Positions 9,919-17,520 of a stretch of 64,000 nucleotides of DNA are shown here, piece after piece. The notes beneath the pieces are model-generated. The model made no database searches. It saw nothing but the letters and a program-made list of their open reading frames with translations, and was not told where the DNA came from. Location of the stretch: the IMG/VR virus record IMGVR_UViG_3300023240_000022, positions 1 through 64,000 of that record, one strand, 5' to 3'. Position numbers and translations under genes: made by a program. Source of the DNA: a virus. Every line of letters starts with the position of its first letter. Position 1 is the first letter of the stretch.

Positions 9919-9959
9919 ATATTGTCTCCCTCTGTGAAAATCCTATTTGTTTACATTGT

Positions 9960-9968
9960 ATTATACAC
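9960..9968 (-). promoter_or_regulatory. Extended -10 promoter for the fibre block
   Basis: GTGTATAAT on the minus strand directly after the terminator of the homing endonuclease gene, 42 bases before the next start. No clear -35; the extended TG probably compensates. Confidence 0.6.
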
Positions 9969-10002
9969 AAAAAAGGGCCAAGACCTAAAAAGATCTTGAC
10001 CC
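9969..10002 (-). terminator. Rho-independent terminator
   Basis: On the minus strand an 11-bp stem (GGGTCAAGATC pairing with GGTCTTGGCCC, two G-U pairs) with a 6-base loop is followed by six T. It ends the homing endonuclease transcript and insulates it from the fibre block. Confidence 0.8.
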
Positions 10003-10036
10003 ATAATGGCTTTGTAAAAATAAAGAGTAGGGCGAA

Positions 10037-11731
10037 CTAGTAGTTCTTAACCATCTTGCGTTGTCCACAGTCCCATATCTTAACCATATCGTAATCATAA
10101 CCGGTAGATGCAGGGAATTTCATCCTGTGAAAGGTTTCTACGCCGTTGGTCCAGTTAAAGCTGGGAGAGCAGGACTCTTGGGAGAACCCTAGTTTTTCAA
10201 GATAGTCTCCAGAACCATAACGAAGATCTATAAAGGTCTGAAAACGATTGGGTTTGGAAATCTTTTCAAATCCAGATAGAAGCTTACTAAATCCGCCCAC
10301 TATCGTTGTCTCTGGAAGTGTACAGAAACGGGACAGGTCGTAACCCTTTCCATTACCAAGCCTTTTAACCTGGAAGACGCTTAGGGCGATATTACCGTTC
10401 ATGAGGGCGAATGTTTTACTTACAGTCTTGTGACCGCCCATAAGATGATGTTCTTGACAGAATTCGTACCCTTCTTTATTGGTGAGTTCCTGAAAAGTGA
10501 GCTTTCTAGCATAAAACTTTACGGAATTGAGGCTGAGGGCGTTTATGATAATAGATTTAACAATAGGGAGCTTGTTTTCTATTTCGTCTGAGCGAAAGAA
10601 ATATGACCGGTATCCATGTTTTTTATAAAGTTCTCTTTTTTGAAAATGATACCTTTGTCCGTCAACTTTTCTATTTATTTCTAGATTCTTTTCCGTGTGC
10701 CAATATAGCCCGTCGCATTCTATGAGTATATTGTTAACCTTAAAATCACAACTTTTACTTTCTACTTTAAATTGTTTCTCATAAGAAAGATCTAAGCTAA
10801 TTATAAACTCTTCAATCGCACTCTCTAAAGAACTTTGAAACGGAGACATTTTAATAGCAGCGTCGTGTCCATACATTTTAATAAGATCTCTCATTCTAGT
10901 TATAGAATAACCAGTAATGTCACACATATCTTTTATACTAATACCTTCAAAACTGTATTCGTTTCCGTTATTTATTCGTGTTTGTTTTGATTTATCCTTT
11001 ATTTCTATGGAAGAGTTTGGATTCTCGTGACCGTATATTTCCAAATTTGTTGATTTTATTTTACTTTTAGTTTCTTCTTTCGAAAATGTGTTCTCGGAAC
11101 CTCTCTTTTTTAATTTTTCAACTTTATTCCAATGGTCTTCTCTAAATTTTTCTAAATTTGTTTGTTTAGATTTTTCCTTAATTTCCTCAGATTGAAAGTA
11201 ATTATCAACGGCATATAACTTATTAGACATTATTCTTAACTTGTCTGCAAGTATTTTTTTATATTCTAACCCATATTTATCTATCATAGCGGCTTTTGTA
11301 GTTCTACCTCTATTGTTTTTAACTACTGAAAAATCTAGTTTTGTAGATTCTAAAAACCTTTCTAGACTTGTACTAGGAATATTTAACTTTTGTGATATCT
11401 TATAAGAACTGAAACCTTTAGATGCTAAATCTCTTATTTGATCTATATAGTCTTCGATATTGAAAGTTCTAAGTTTTTCTTTAACATCCTCTCTTTGTGC
11501 AGAGTTCTTGACACCATGAGTTGCTAATGAAACTTCTTCTCTTTTTTTGAACTTACATTTTATACAACAATCTTTAGGGAATTTTTTGTAACTTCCGTTT
11601 CTATTCTTAAATTGAACAAGATAATCGGATTTACAATAATCACATTGTGCGTAAACCTTCTTGTGGGAACCTTGAGAAAGAGAGTCAATATCTATTCCCA
11701 GTTCAGTTTTTGTCTTTTCTTTTAATAACAT
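10037..11731 (-). CDS. Free-standing homing endonuclease (Vsr-like nuclease fold)
   Basis: 564 residues. The N-terminus has a Cys pair segment (CDYCKSDY...CCIKCKF) that may bind zinc, then repeated short DNA-binding elements (SEEIKEKSKQTNLEKF, SKEETKSKIKSTNLEIYG). The central nuclease segment NNILIECDGLYWH with RELYKKHGYRSYFFRSDEI matches Vsr-like homing nucleases. The C-terminal region (EHHLMGGHKT, FIDLRYGSG, KIWDCGQ) recurs in large phage Hef-like homing endonucleases. The gene is markedly AT-richer than its neighbours and is bounded by its own promoter and terminators between capsid and fibre genes, as expected for a mobile insertion. Confidence 0.8.
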   Translation of the reverse strand: MLLKEKTKTELGIDIDSLSQGSHKKVYAQCDYCKSDYLVQFKNRNGSYKKFPKDCCIKCKFKKREEVSLATHGVKNSAQREDVKEKLRTFNIEDYIDQIRDLASKGFSSYKISQKLNIPSTSLERFLESTKLDFSVVKNNRGRTTKAAMIDKYGLEYKKILADKLRIMSNKLYAVDNYFQSEEIKEKSKQTNLEKFREDHWNKVEKLKKRGSENTFSKEETKSKIKSTNLEIYGHENPNSSIEIKDKSKQTRINNGNEYSFEGISIKDMCDITGYSITRMRDLIKMYGHDAAIKMSPFQSSLESAIEEFIISLDLSYEKQFKVESKSCDFKVNNILIECDGLYWHTEKNLEINRKVDGQRYHFQKRELYKKHGYRSYFFRSDEIENKLPIVKSIIINALSLNSVKFYARKLTFQELTNKEGYEFCQEHHLMGGHKTVSKTFALMNGNIALSVFQVKRLGNGKGYDLSRFCTLPETTIVGGFSKLLSGFEKISKPNRFQTFIDLRYGSGDYLEKLGFSQESCSPSFNWTNGVETFHRMKFPASTGYDYDMVKIWDCGQRKMVKNY

Positions 11732-11772
11732 TTTGTATCCTATGGTTTGTGAAAAATTCTCTCTCCAACCAT

Positions 11773-11781
11773 ATTATACAC
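11773..11781 (-). promoter_or_regulatory. Extended -10 promoter of the homing endonuclease
   Basis: GTGTATAAT on the minus strand 42 bases before the endonuclease start and just after the capsid terminator, making the insertion an independent transcription unit. Confidence 0.6.
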
Positions 11782-11790
11782 CAAAGTCTA

Positions 11791-11820
11791 AAAAAAAACG
11801 CCCAAAAGTGGACGTTTTTT
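11791..11820 (-). terminator. Terminator after the major capsid gene
   Basis: AACGTCC and GGGCGTT arms with a six-base loop (one mismatch) are flanked by A and T runs, so it can act on both strands; it lies 15 bases past the capsid stop. Confidence 0.75.
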
Positions 11821-11834
11821 CAAAATTTATTGAG

Positions 11835-12842
11835 TTAGAAACTGCCGAGAATGATCCGGCGATTATCCAATACCCCGAAACCGGCGTCAACCCAACCGTA
11901 GTAACCGACTCTGTACGATCTGTGAAGCGTAGGATCTTCAAAGACTTGTACTTCGCCCTTCATAGGCATAACAAACGAGTCGTTGGTGCTTCTGTCAAGA
12001 CCAATAACCAACTCTCTGTCATCCTCTTGTACCTTGCCACCAAGCTGGTTGTGGTAGTACTCTTGGTACTCTTGACCTTCGCCCAACTCGTCCAGGTCGT
12101 GAATGTTCACGCCGAAGATTCGAGTGATAGGGGCACCATTCTCAGAAGCAATGTAGATTTCTCTACGTGTTACTTCGTCAACTTGGTCCATTCCCCAGTT
12201 TCTTACGTCTTCCAGAGCTTCTGGCGAAACGTAAAGGTCGGTCAAACGACCACGTCCACCCGATGCACTGTTACCACCAGCGTTTCTACGCATTGTGGTT
12301 TGCATTAGAGAAACTAATCTCTTGGTGAACATACCTTCGGTAGCGTCAGCGTCGTAAACCAAAATGTTACGGTCAACGCCAGCAGCTAGCAACGTGTGCC
12401 AACCGTCGTCATTCATCTTCTTAACGAAACCGTTCTTGAAGATTTCCATAGCACGTTGGGTAACGTCCCACTTAGCTTCTTGAGAGATCTTTAGCAACCA
12501 GTCAATTGACGATGCAATGTGATAGGTTGGGATCGAGATGTAATCACTTTCCAGGGTCTTCTCAGGAATTCTACCGTGAGCAGGACTGGTGTAAGCCACA
12601 TGCTCGCCTTCCATGCCAGGAGCAATAAGGTCAGTTGGGTATTCCGCAACGTCTCCCTTCTCCAATGGAATAGGTGAATAAATACCATCAAGAATGTCAC
12701 CACTTAGGATAACCTTTCTTAGTGGGGTTTCAAATGCCTTAGCGAACTCTCTTTGAGCAGCAACAGCAACGTTATAGTCTTCGTGACCTGTGTCAGCAAG
12801 CAACTTAATAGTTGCTGCATCAGGTTTTTCAAATTTAGCCAT
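11835..12842 (-). CDS. Major capsid protein
   Basis: 335 residues, in the size range of HK97-fold capsid proteins, in the canonical order portal, protease-scaffold, decoration, capsid. The N-terminus is helical and charged; the middle (LTDLYVSPEALEDVRNWG, REIYIASENGAPITRIFGVNIHD) and C-terminus (HRSYRVGYYGWVDAGFGVLDNRRI) match the P-domain and A-domain pattern of phage capsid proteins, the last being a typical ending. Unlike HK97, protease and scaffold are encoded in a separate gene upstream. A strong terminator follows, as usual for the most abundant virion gene. Confidence 0.85.
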   Translation of the reverse strand: MAKFEKPDAATIKLLADTGHEDYNVAVAAQREFAKAFETPLRKVILSGDILDGIYSPIPLEKGDVAEYPTDLIAPGMEGEHVAYTSPAHGRIPEKTLESDYISIPTYHIASSIDWLLKISQEAKWDVTQRAMEIFKNGFVKKMNDDGWHTLLAAGVDRNILVYDADATEGMFTKRLVSLMQTTMRRNAGGNSASGGRGRLTDLYVSPEALEDVRNWGMDQVDEVTRREIYIASENGAPITRIFGVNIHDLDELGEGQEYQEYYHNQLGGKVQEDDRELVIGLDRSTNDSFVMPMKGEVQVFEDPTLHRSYRVGYYGWVDAGFGVLDNRRIILGSF

Positions 12843-12862
12843 TTCTCATGTTCTCCTGTTGG

Positions 12863-13333
12863 TTAGTTTCGTGGTAGGTTGACTTCTACTTTAGCGTAGC
12901 CGTCTTCGTCCTTGGCAGTCATGAACTCACCAACGGCGTGAGTAGGGTCGCCAGAGTTTGTCAAGTTGCCAGCGTTCACGGTACTAGCATAAGCTACTTC
13001 CCCGCCAGCAACACCAACAGCGTCAATCATATTGGTAACAATGTAACCGCCACGTAGGACAGTAACCTTACCACCAAGTTGAATTTCGTCTCTGTAGACG
13101 TTCAGGTGTTCTCTGACTAAGTTCTTGTTAACAACATCATTCAACAGGATGCCGACTGGCTTACTTGTTGAAACTGCCGCTTCGTATTGAACAAGGTTTA
13201 CGCCTTGATCCATTGCCGCACCTGAACCTGTAGTTGGTCCGTAACATAGGATGCCGCCTCTTTCTGCAACGCCAGCATTGTAGTAGAAACTAATGTCTGT
13301 ACGTGCTTCATATCTGTCTGGTTTTAGAGCCAT
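12863..13333 (-). CDS. Putative capsid decoration (cement) protein
   Basis: 156 residues, between protease-scaffold and capsid genes, the usual place for decoration proteins. Beta-rich with Gly turns (GGKVTVLRGGYIVTNMIDAVG, GGEVAYASTVNAG), like small trimeric cement proteins. No direct family motif is visible, so the call rests on size, composition and position. Confidence 0.55.
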   Translation of the reverse strand: MALKPDRYEARTDISFYYNAGVAERGGILCYGPTTGSGAAMDQGVNLVQYEAAVSTSKPVGILLNDVVNKNLVREHLNVYRDEIQLGGKVTVLRGGYIVTNMIDAVGVAGGEVAYASTVNAGNLTNSGDPTHAVGEFMTAKDEDGYAKVEVNLPRN

Positions 13334-13350
13334 TGTCTTTTCTCCGTGGG

Positions 13351-14826
13351 TTACTTGCTGTTTGTGTCTTTGTCTTCAACGTCGAGCATCTTAGTCATCC
13401 AGTTGGACACACTAGCTCTCGTTGCTTCCATTTCGTCAACTTCGACGGGATTGACAACGTCTTCGTCAGCCTTAGTGCTGTCAAAAGTGTCGGCAGTAGC
13501 TTCGCTACCTTCCTTTTCTTTCTTAGCTTCGGCTTCTTTCTTAGCCTTAGCATCTTCGTCGTCTTTGGCCGCTTCTGCGTCCTTCTTCTTCTTGTCGTCG
13601 TCCTTGTCTTCGTCGCCCTTCTTTTTGAACTTCTCAAACTTAGCAACGATCTTGTCGAAGCCTTCGTCACTCATTTCTGAGTAGTCAGCAACTTCGGCAC
13701 TAGCCTCTTCTTCTGTGAAACCAGCAGAAACCAACTTAGCAACTCGTGCTGTAGTCTTCTGTGCCTTCTCAGCGGCTTGTACTTGCTCTTGTGCAGCGGC
13801 AAGCTCTTCTGTCTTCTTAGCTAATTCAGCCTTCAAAGTCTCAATTTCCTTAGAAACTGTTTCAAACTTCTCATTCAGGTTGGCAATAGCTGCGTCCTTA
13901 TCACTGATAATTGACTCAACTTCTTTCGCCTTTGCTGCTTCGGCGTCCTTAGCTGCTTTCTCGAACTTCTCATTGGCACTAGCCAATTCCTTCTCAAGTT
14001 TAGCAACTGTTTTTTCTAAAACATCACTCATTTGGTTCTCTCCCTTAGTGAATATGTCGTCATCGGTAAAATCTGTTTCGCTTAGCTCGAAAGCTATTGA
14101 TTTCAGAATAACGCTACGCGGATTAGCTGGCTGACTAACAAGTCCCTTTCCTGAGAAAGCGATATCGCTAAGTGCCCGACCAACCTTGTAGCCTTGGTAC
14201 TCTCCTACTCCGCCGTATGCTCTCAAGTGCTTCGTTAAAGAAGCAGTCGATTCGTTTCTCTGTAGTAGGATGTGTTCACCCTCTGGAGAAAGCAAAGCAT
14301 AGTTGAATCCTGAGAATAAACATTCCATCGAGACATACCAAGCGTCTTCACCAATTTCGGCAATGATACTGTCCATTCTCTTTTGAAGCTCTGCATCGTT
14401 CCAGTGCTTATAAAGAACAGACTCGGTAATAATCTCAAACTCACTAGGAGCCTCTTGTGTTTCGCTAGAAATAGCGTTACCTTTAAGGTCAACAAGGTGT
14501 GAGCCCGTAATGTGCCCGATGATATCTGTCTCATCGTGCATGTGATTGAATGGCTTGTCTTCTGGTGTGTTCCTAGCAGCCCAAACTTGGTCTGGTAAAA
14601 ACACGTCATCGTTTTTGTTCCATCCAGTCGAAACTAGGACGGTACTGAGGTAGTGAAGGTCAATCTGACCTTGATTCGCCGACGCAATAGCGGCAGAGAT
14701 GTTCTTTAAGTTAAGTTCTGAATATGGATTCTCAACCAACTTTGCAACACTCTGGTATTGAATGGATGCTTGAGATCTAACGATCTCTTCAATCCCGTCT
14801 CGCTTCTCTCTATCGAAAATCTTCAT
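13351..14826 (-). CDS. Prohead protease fused to scaffold
   Basis: 491 residues. The N-terminal half (to about 250) is protease-like: FNHMHDETDIIGHI supplies a likely catalytic His, followed by a DAWYVSMECLFSG stretch with a candidate Ser. Residues about 260-400 are a long coiled coil rich in Glu, Lys and Ala (KLEKELASANEKFEKAAKDA), and the region to 470 is highly charged with Lys/Asp runs, as in capsid scaffolds. The arrangement predicts assembly of the core, cleavage of scaffold and release. The last 25 residues regain order and may bind capsid. Confidence 0.75.
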   Translation of the reverse strand: MKIFDREKRDGIEEIVRSQASIQYQSVAKLVENPYSELNLKNISAAIASANQGQIDLHYLSTVLVSTGWNKNDDVFLPDQVWAARNTPEDKPFNHMHDETDIIGHITGSHLVDLKGNAISSETQEAPSEFEIITESVLYKHWNDAELQKRMDSIIAEIGEDAWYVSMECLFSGFNYALLSPEGEHILLQRNESTASLTKHLRAYGGVGEYQGYKVGRALSDIAFSGKGLVSQPANPRSVILKSIAFELSETDFTDDDIFTKGENQMSDVLEKTVAKLEKELASANEKFEKAAKDAEAAKAKEVESIISDKDAAIANLNEKFETVSKEIETLKAELAKKTEELAAAQEQVQAAEKAQKTTARVAKLVSAGFTEEEASAEVADYSEMSDEGFDKIVAKFEKFKKKGDEDKDDDKKKKDAEAAKDDEDAKAKKEAEAKKEKEGSEATADTFDSTKADEDVVNPVEVDEMEATRASVSNWMTKMLDVEDKDTNSK

Positions 14827-14843
14827 TAGTTACCTCTAAATAA

Positions 14844-14852
14844 AGTATACAC
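14844..14852 (-). promoter_or_regulatory. Putative extended -10 promoter
   Basis: GTGTATACT on the minus strand between portal and protease genes, 18 bases upstream of the protease start. Same class as other late sites with one change. Confidence 0.4.
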
Positions 14853-14884
14853 AAAAATGTTAAAATTGTTCGTTTTATGGGTTT

Positions 14885-17020
14885 TTAGCTGAGCCAAAAT
14901 GATTCAACATAGTGACCAATAACACTCCTACGGAATGCTTCTACGGGCATAGTGTCTATTGAAATGTCGTGCTCCTGAAAGGCCTCTGCTAGATCCTGAG
15001 GAACTCGTTTACCCCCAGAAATAACGGCATAAACCTCTTTCTTTCCTACTGGCTCCATAGGCTCCAGATTTGTGAATACTTCAACCTTTAGGTTCTCAAG
15101 TTGCTTAACTTGAGCCTTGGTTAATTGTCGTACTGTTTTCTTTTCGTTTGCACCCAAGAATGCTTTAGTCAAAACTTCGGAACTATTGTCCCAAGCCTCT
15201 TCTGACCAACGGATTAGCTCTGCCACACCCGGCTTAGACTTAGGCTTAGCCTGTCTTTGTTTTCTAGGGGCACTATCCTTAGAATTCTTAGGTCTGCCGT
15301 TTGGCTTTCCATTGCCCTTGGGTGTTAGTTTCTTAGCACCACCGGGCTTTTTGCTTCCACCAGGACCAGCCGCAGGAGCAGGAGGTTTGGGCTCATTCTC
15401 ATACTGAAACTTGAGCTTCTCCTTTTCTTCCTTGGTTGTTTTCTTCATGGTGTCATCGTCGAATTCCTTCTGTTTACCCATCTTTTCAAGCTCTTGAACA
15501 TGTCGAGCATTGTGGAATGGACCGGCCTTATCAGGCATACCATCGCCCTCTCTTGCTGCAATTTCCCTCTTTAGACGTACTCTTTCAACAGTAGGAGTCT
15601 CTTTGAATCTCTCCAGTAGAGTCTCATCACTGATGATATTACGGTCAGCTAGTTGAATAAGAAGATTCTTCTCAGCAGCCTCGTCAGAAAGGCTCATTTG
15701 GTCAAATACAACCTCTGGAGCGTATCTAAAGCCCATCGCCTTACGAACTTTCTCTACTTGTGCTTGCCAGAACTTGATTAACAAGTCTCGCCCATATTGT
15801 AGTCGTTCTACTAGCGTTTTAAGAGAAATAAAGTTGTTAGTAAAGCCGCCACCATTGCCAGACATACCAGTAAGAGTAGGGGGCACTCCTAGTCCAGCAT
15901 AGATAGAGTTCCATACTGAATTGTACTTCTCTGAGCCCAAGAACTTGTGGACTTCTGTATTAGATTCGGTAAACTTTAACTCTGGACCCCACACAAGCTC
16001 CATAGTGCCTCCGCCCTGGTTATTTGCCAGGATGTTACGCAGTCTATCAATACCCTCCTTAGTAGGAAGAATTTTGTGCTCAAAGTCTCCAAGTGTCCAC
16101 AGTCTAATGTTAGAAATAGCACCATCAAGGGCCGACATGTCTGCCAGTTTCATCTTCTCTAGCATACCAACATCATCAATGATAGCGTGGATCATTGGGT
16201 CAGCCCATTGTTCCCAGTCGTCTTTCTTGTAGTGGAATACGCTTAGCCTGCCATTTTCTAATCTGACTTGGCCCTTGTTCTTATTGATCTGCTCTCGCAT
16301 ACCTTTGGGCAGCTTGTCGAATACAGACTTGGGCATGTTGGCCGTTCTCTGGCTCTGAGAGTCAAAGGTTCCGAAGTGCCCACCAATCTTAGCCTTGCCA
16401 CTAACGTTCAGATATAGATCGCCGTCAGCCTTGACATCCAAACTTAGAGGGTTAAAAAACGTATAAGCAAAAGGAATTCTGTCTTCTTTTGTTGGGTTCT
16501 TGACCTTGATGTCCCCAGCTAGGGCCTTCATGTACTTCCTAAGCCCCTCGTCTACGTCTGCATAAGATTCGTAAACTACGACTTGGCCCGATCTGTAGAG
16601 GTTATTAAGAAAACGTTCTGATCTCTCTTTTCCATTTACTTGCTTGAACCATTGCTGGAAGAAACTTTCGGCACTTTTGTCTCGGTGTACCAAAGAGACA
16701 CCCTGACAAGCGAAATCGCCCATCAAATCAATTACATTCCGAATCAATCCGACGTTCTTGTATGCGTTCACACAATCTCTAATCATGCGTCTCTTATCTT
16801 GAGAGACAGCCGAGTCTGGGCGAAAGGCTTCGTAATCCGACCTTCCGTAAGATGGCTTCGTGCTTATATTCTGTTGTTGTGGAGGAGCGTAACTCCTGTG
16901 TGACGCAGCACTTGAGCCTTTGTAGACTCCAGTGTAGGAACCATTGTTCTCTTCGTGAATAGCCATAGCCTTCGCAGTGGAGCCATAGTTTTCACTCCAA
17001 GTAGTTTCGTTTTCTGTCAT
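14885..17020 (-). CDS. Portal protein
   Basis: 711 residues, located just downstream of large terminase. RDCVNAYKNVGLIRNVIDLMGDFACQGVSLV opens the portal core; SGQVVVYESYADVD, DVKADGDLYLNV and YAGLGVPPTLTGMSGNGGGF are typical of portal stem and wing segments. Residues about 295-360 hold NIRLWTLGDFEHKILPTKEG followed by VWGPEL, a segment that recurs at the N-terminus of the dehydratase at 22.5 kb. The C-terminal 200 residues contain a Lys/Pro/Gly-rich linker and a separate small domain, making this longer than most portals. It forms the dodecameric DNA channel of the head. Confidence 0.85.
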   Translation of the reverse strand: MTENETTWSENYGSTAKAMAIHEENNGSYTGVYKGSSAASHRSYAPPQQQNISTKPSYGRSDYEAFRPDSAVSQDKRRMIRDCVNAYKNVGLIRNVIDLMGDFACQGVSLVHRDKSAESFFQQWFKQVNGKERSERFLNNLYRSGQVVVYESYADVDEGLRKYMKALAGDIKVKNPTKEDRIPFAYTFFNPLSLDVKADGDLYLNVSGKAKIGGHFGTFDSQSQRTANMPKSVFDKLPKGMREQINKNKGQVRLENGRLSVFHYKKDDWEQWADPMIHAIIDDVGMLEKMKLADMSALDGAISNIRLWTLGDFEHKILPTKEGIDRLRNILANNQGGGTMELVWGPELKFTESNTEVHKFLGSEKYNSVWNSIYAGLGVPPTLTGMSGNGGGFTNNFISLKTLVERLQYGRDLLIKFWQAQVEKVRKAMGFRYAPEVVFDQMSLSDEAAEKNLLIQLADRNIISDETLLERFKETPTVERVRLKREIAAREGDGMPDKAGPFHNARHVQELEKMGKQKEFDDDTMKKTTKEEKEKLKFQYENEPKPPAPAAGPGGSKKPGGAKKLTPKGNGKPNGRPKNSKDSAPRKQRQAKPKSKPGVAELIRWSEEAWDNSSEVLTKAFLGANEKKTVRQLTKAQVKQLENLKVEVFTNLEPMEPVGKKEVYAVISGGKRVPQDLAEAFQEHDISIDTMPVEAFRRSVIGHYVESFWLS

Positions 17021-17064
17021 GTTGCCACCAATTCTGCGTGTTTAAGTATTCGGATTACAGTTAG

Positions 17065-17073
17065 ATTATACAC
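17065..17073 (-). promoter_or_regulatory. Extended -10 promoter upstream of portal
   Basis: TGTGTATAAT on the minus strand, 45 bases before the portal start and divergent from the plus promoter at 17088. Confidence 0.55.
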
Positions 17074-17087
17074 ATTTAAGAAAAAAG

Positions 17088-17116
17088 TTGTCTTTCTACG
17101 TGTTTTCAGCTATAAT
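17088..17116 (+). promoter_or_regulatory. Sigma70-like promoter
   Basis: TTGTCT, 17-bp spacer, TATAAT; drives the lone plus-strand gene inside the late cluster. Confidence 0.75.
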
Positions 17117-17166
17117 AGAGTATGAGGGAACTTCCTCAGAACACAAACAATCAGATAGGAGTCACA

Positions 17167-17520
17167 ATGGCTAAGAAGAAGACCGCAATCAGAAAAGCAG
17201 CAGATCCACAAGAAAAAAACCTTAGTGTAGTTAGCGTAGAAGACGCGAAGAAGAAGGTCGGCGACATTGTCGTAGTTGGCAATGGCGACACTATGCAGCT
17301 ACTTTGCAAAGCAAGTAGCGAAGAGCAGGGCTGGATGAAATCCGCCAAGGCTATGGAAATTAAGAGTGTTGGATGTCTCGTGCAATTTACCACTCAACAA
17401 AGAAACATCGACGGAACATACTCTGTTGCAGAGACTTCCTCGTTTCTCCCAGGTACTAAACTCAGACCAGACGTAAACGGCGGAATGAAAGTGGTGCCTC
17501 AAAACTACAATGGCGACTAA
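17167..17520 (+). CDS. Small plus-strand protein between portal and terminase
   Basis: 117 residues from the ATG at 17167, chosen for its ATAGGAG site; an upstream ATG at 17122 lacks one. Starts MAKKKTAIRKAADPQ, a basic tail, followed by a compact beta-rich domain. No family recognised. It is transcribed against the head cluster and its stop overlaps that of the terminase (17517), so its transcript runs into terminase antisense. This arrangement is typical of a late-acquired extra gene. Confidence 0.65.
   Translation: MAKKKTAIRKAADPQEKNLSVVSVEDAKKKVGDIVVVGNGDTMQLLCKASSEEQGWMKSAKAMEIKSVGCLVQFTTQQRNIDGTYSVAETSSFLPGTKLRPDVNGGMKVVPQNYNGD

Noticed and set aside
13303-13684. Hydrophobic Phe/Val/Ser-rich plus frames opposite the scaffold.
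   Set aside because: They mirror the Lys/Glu/Asp-rich scaffold codons of the minus strand.
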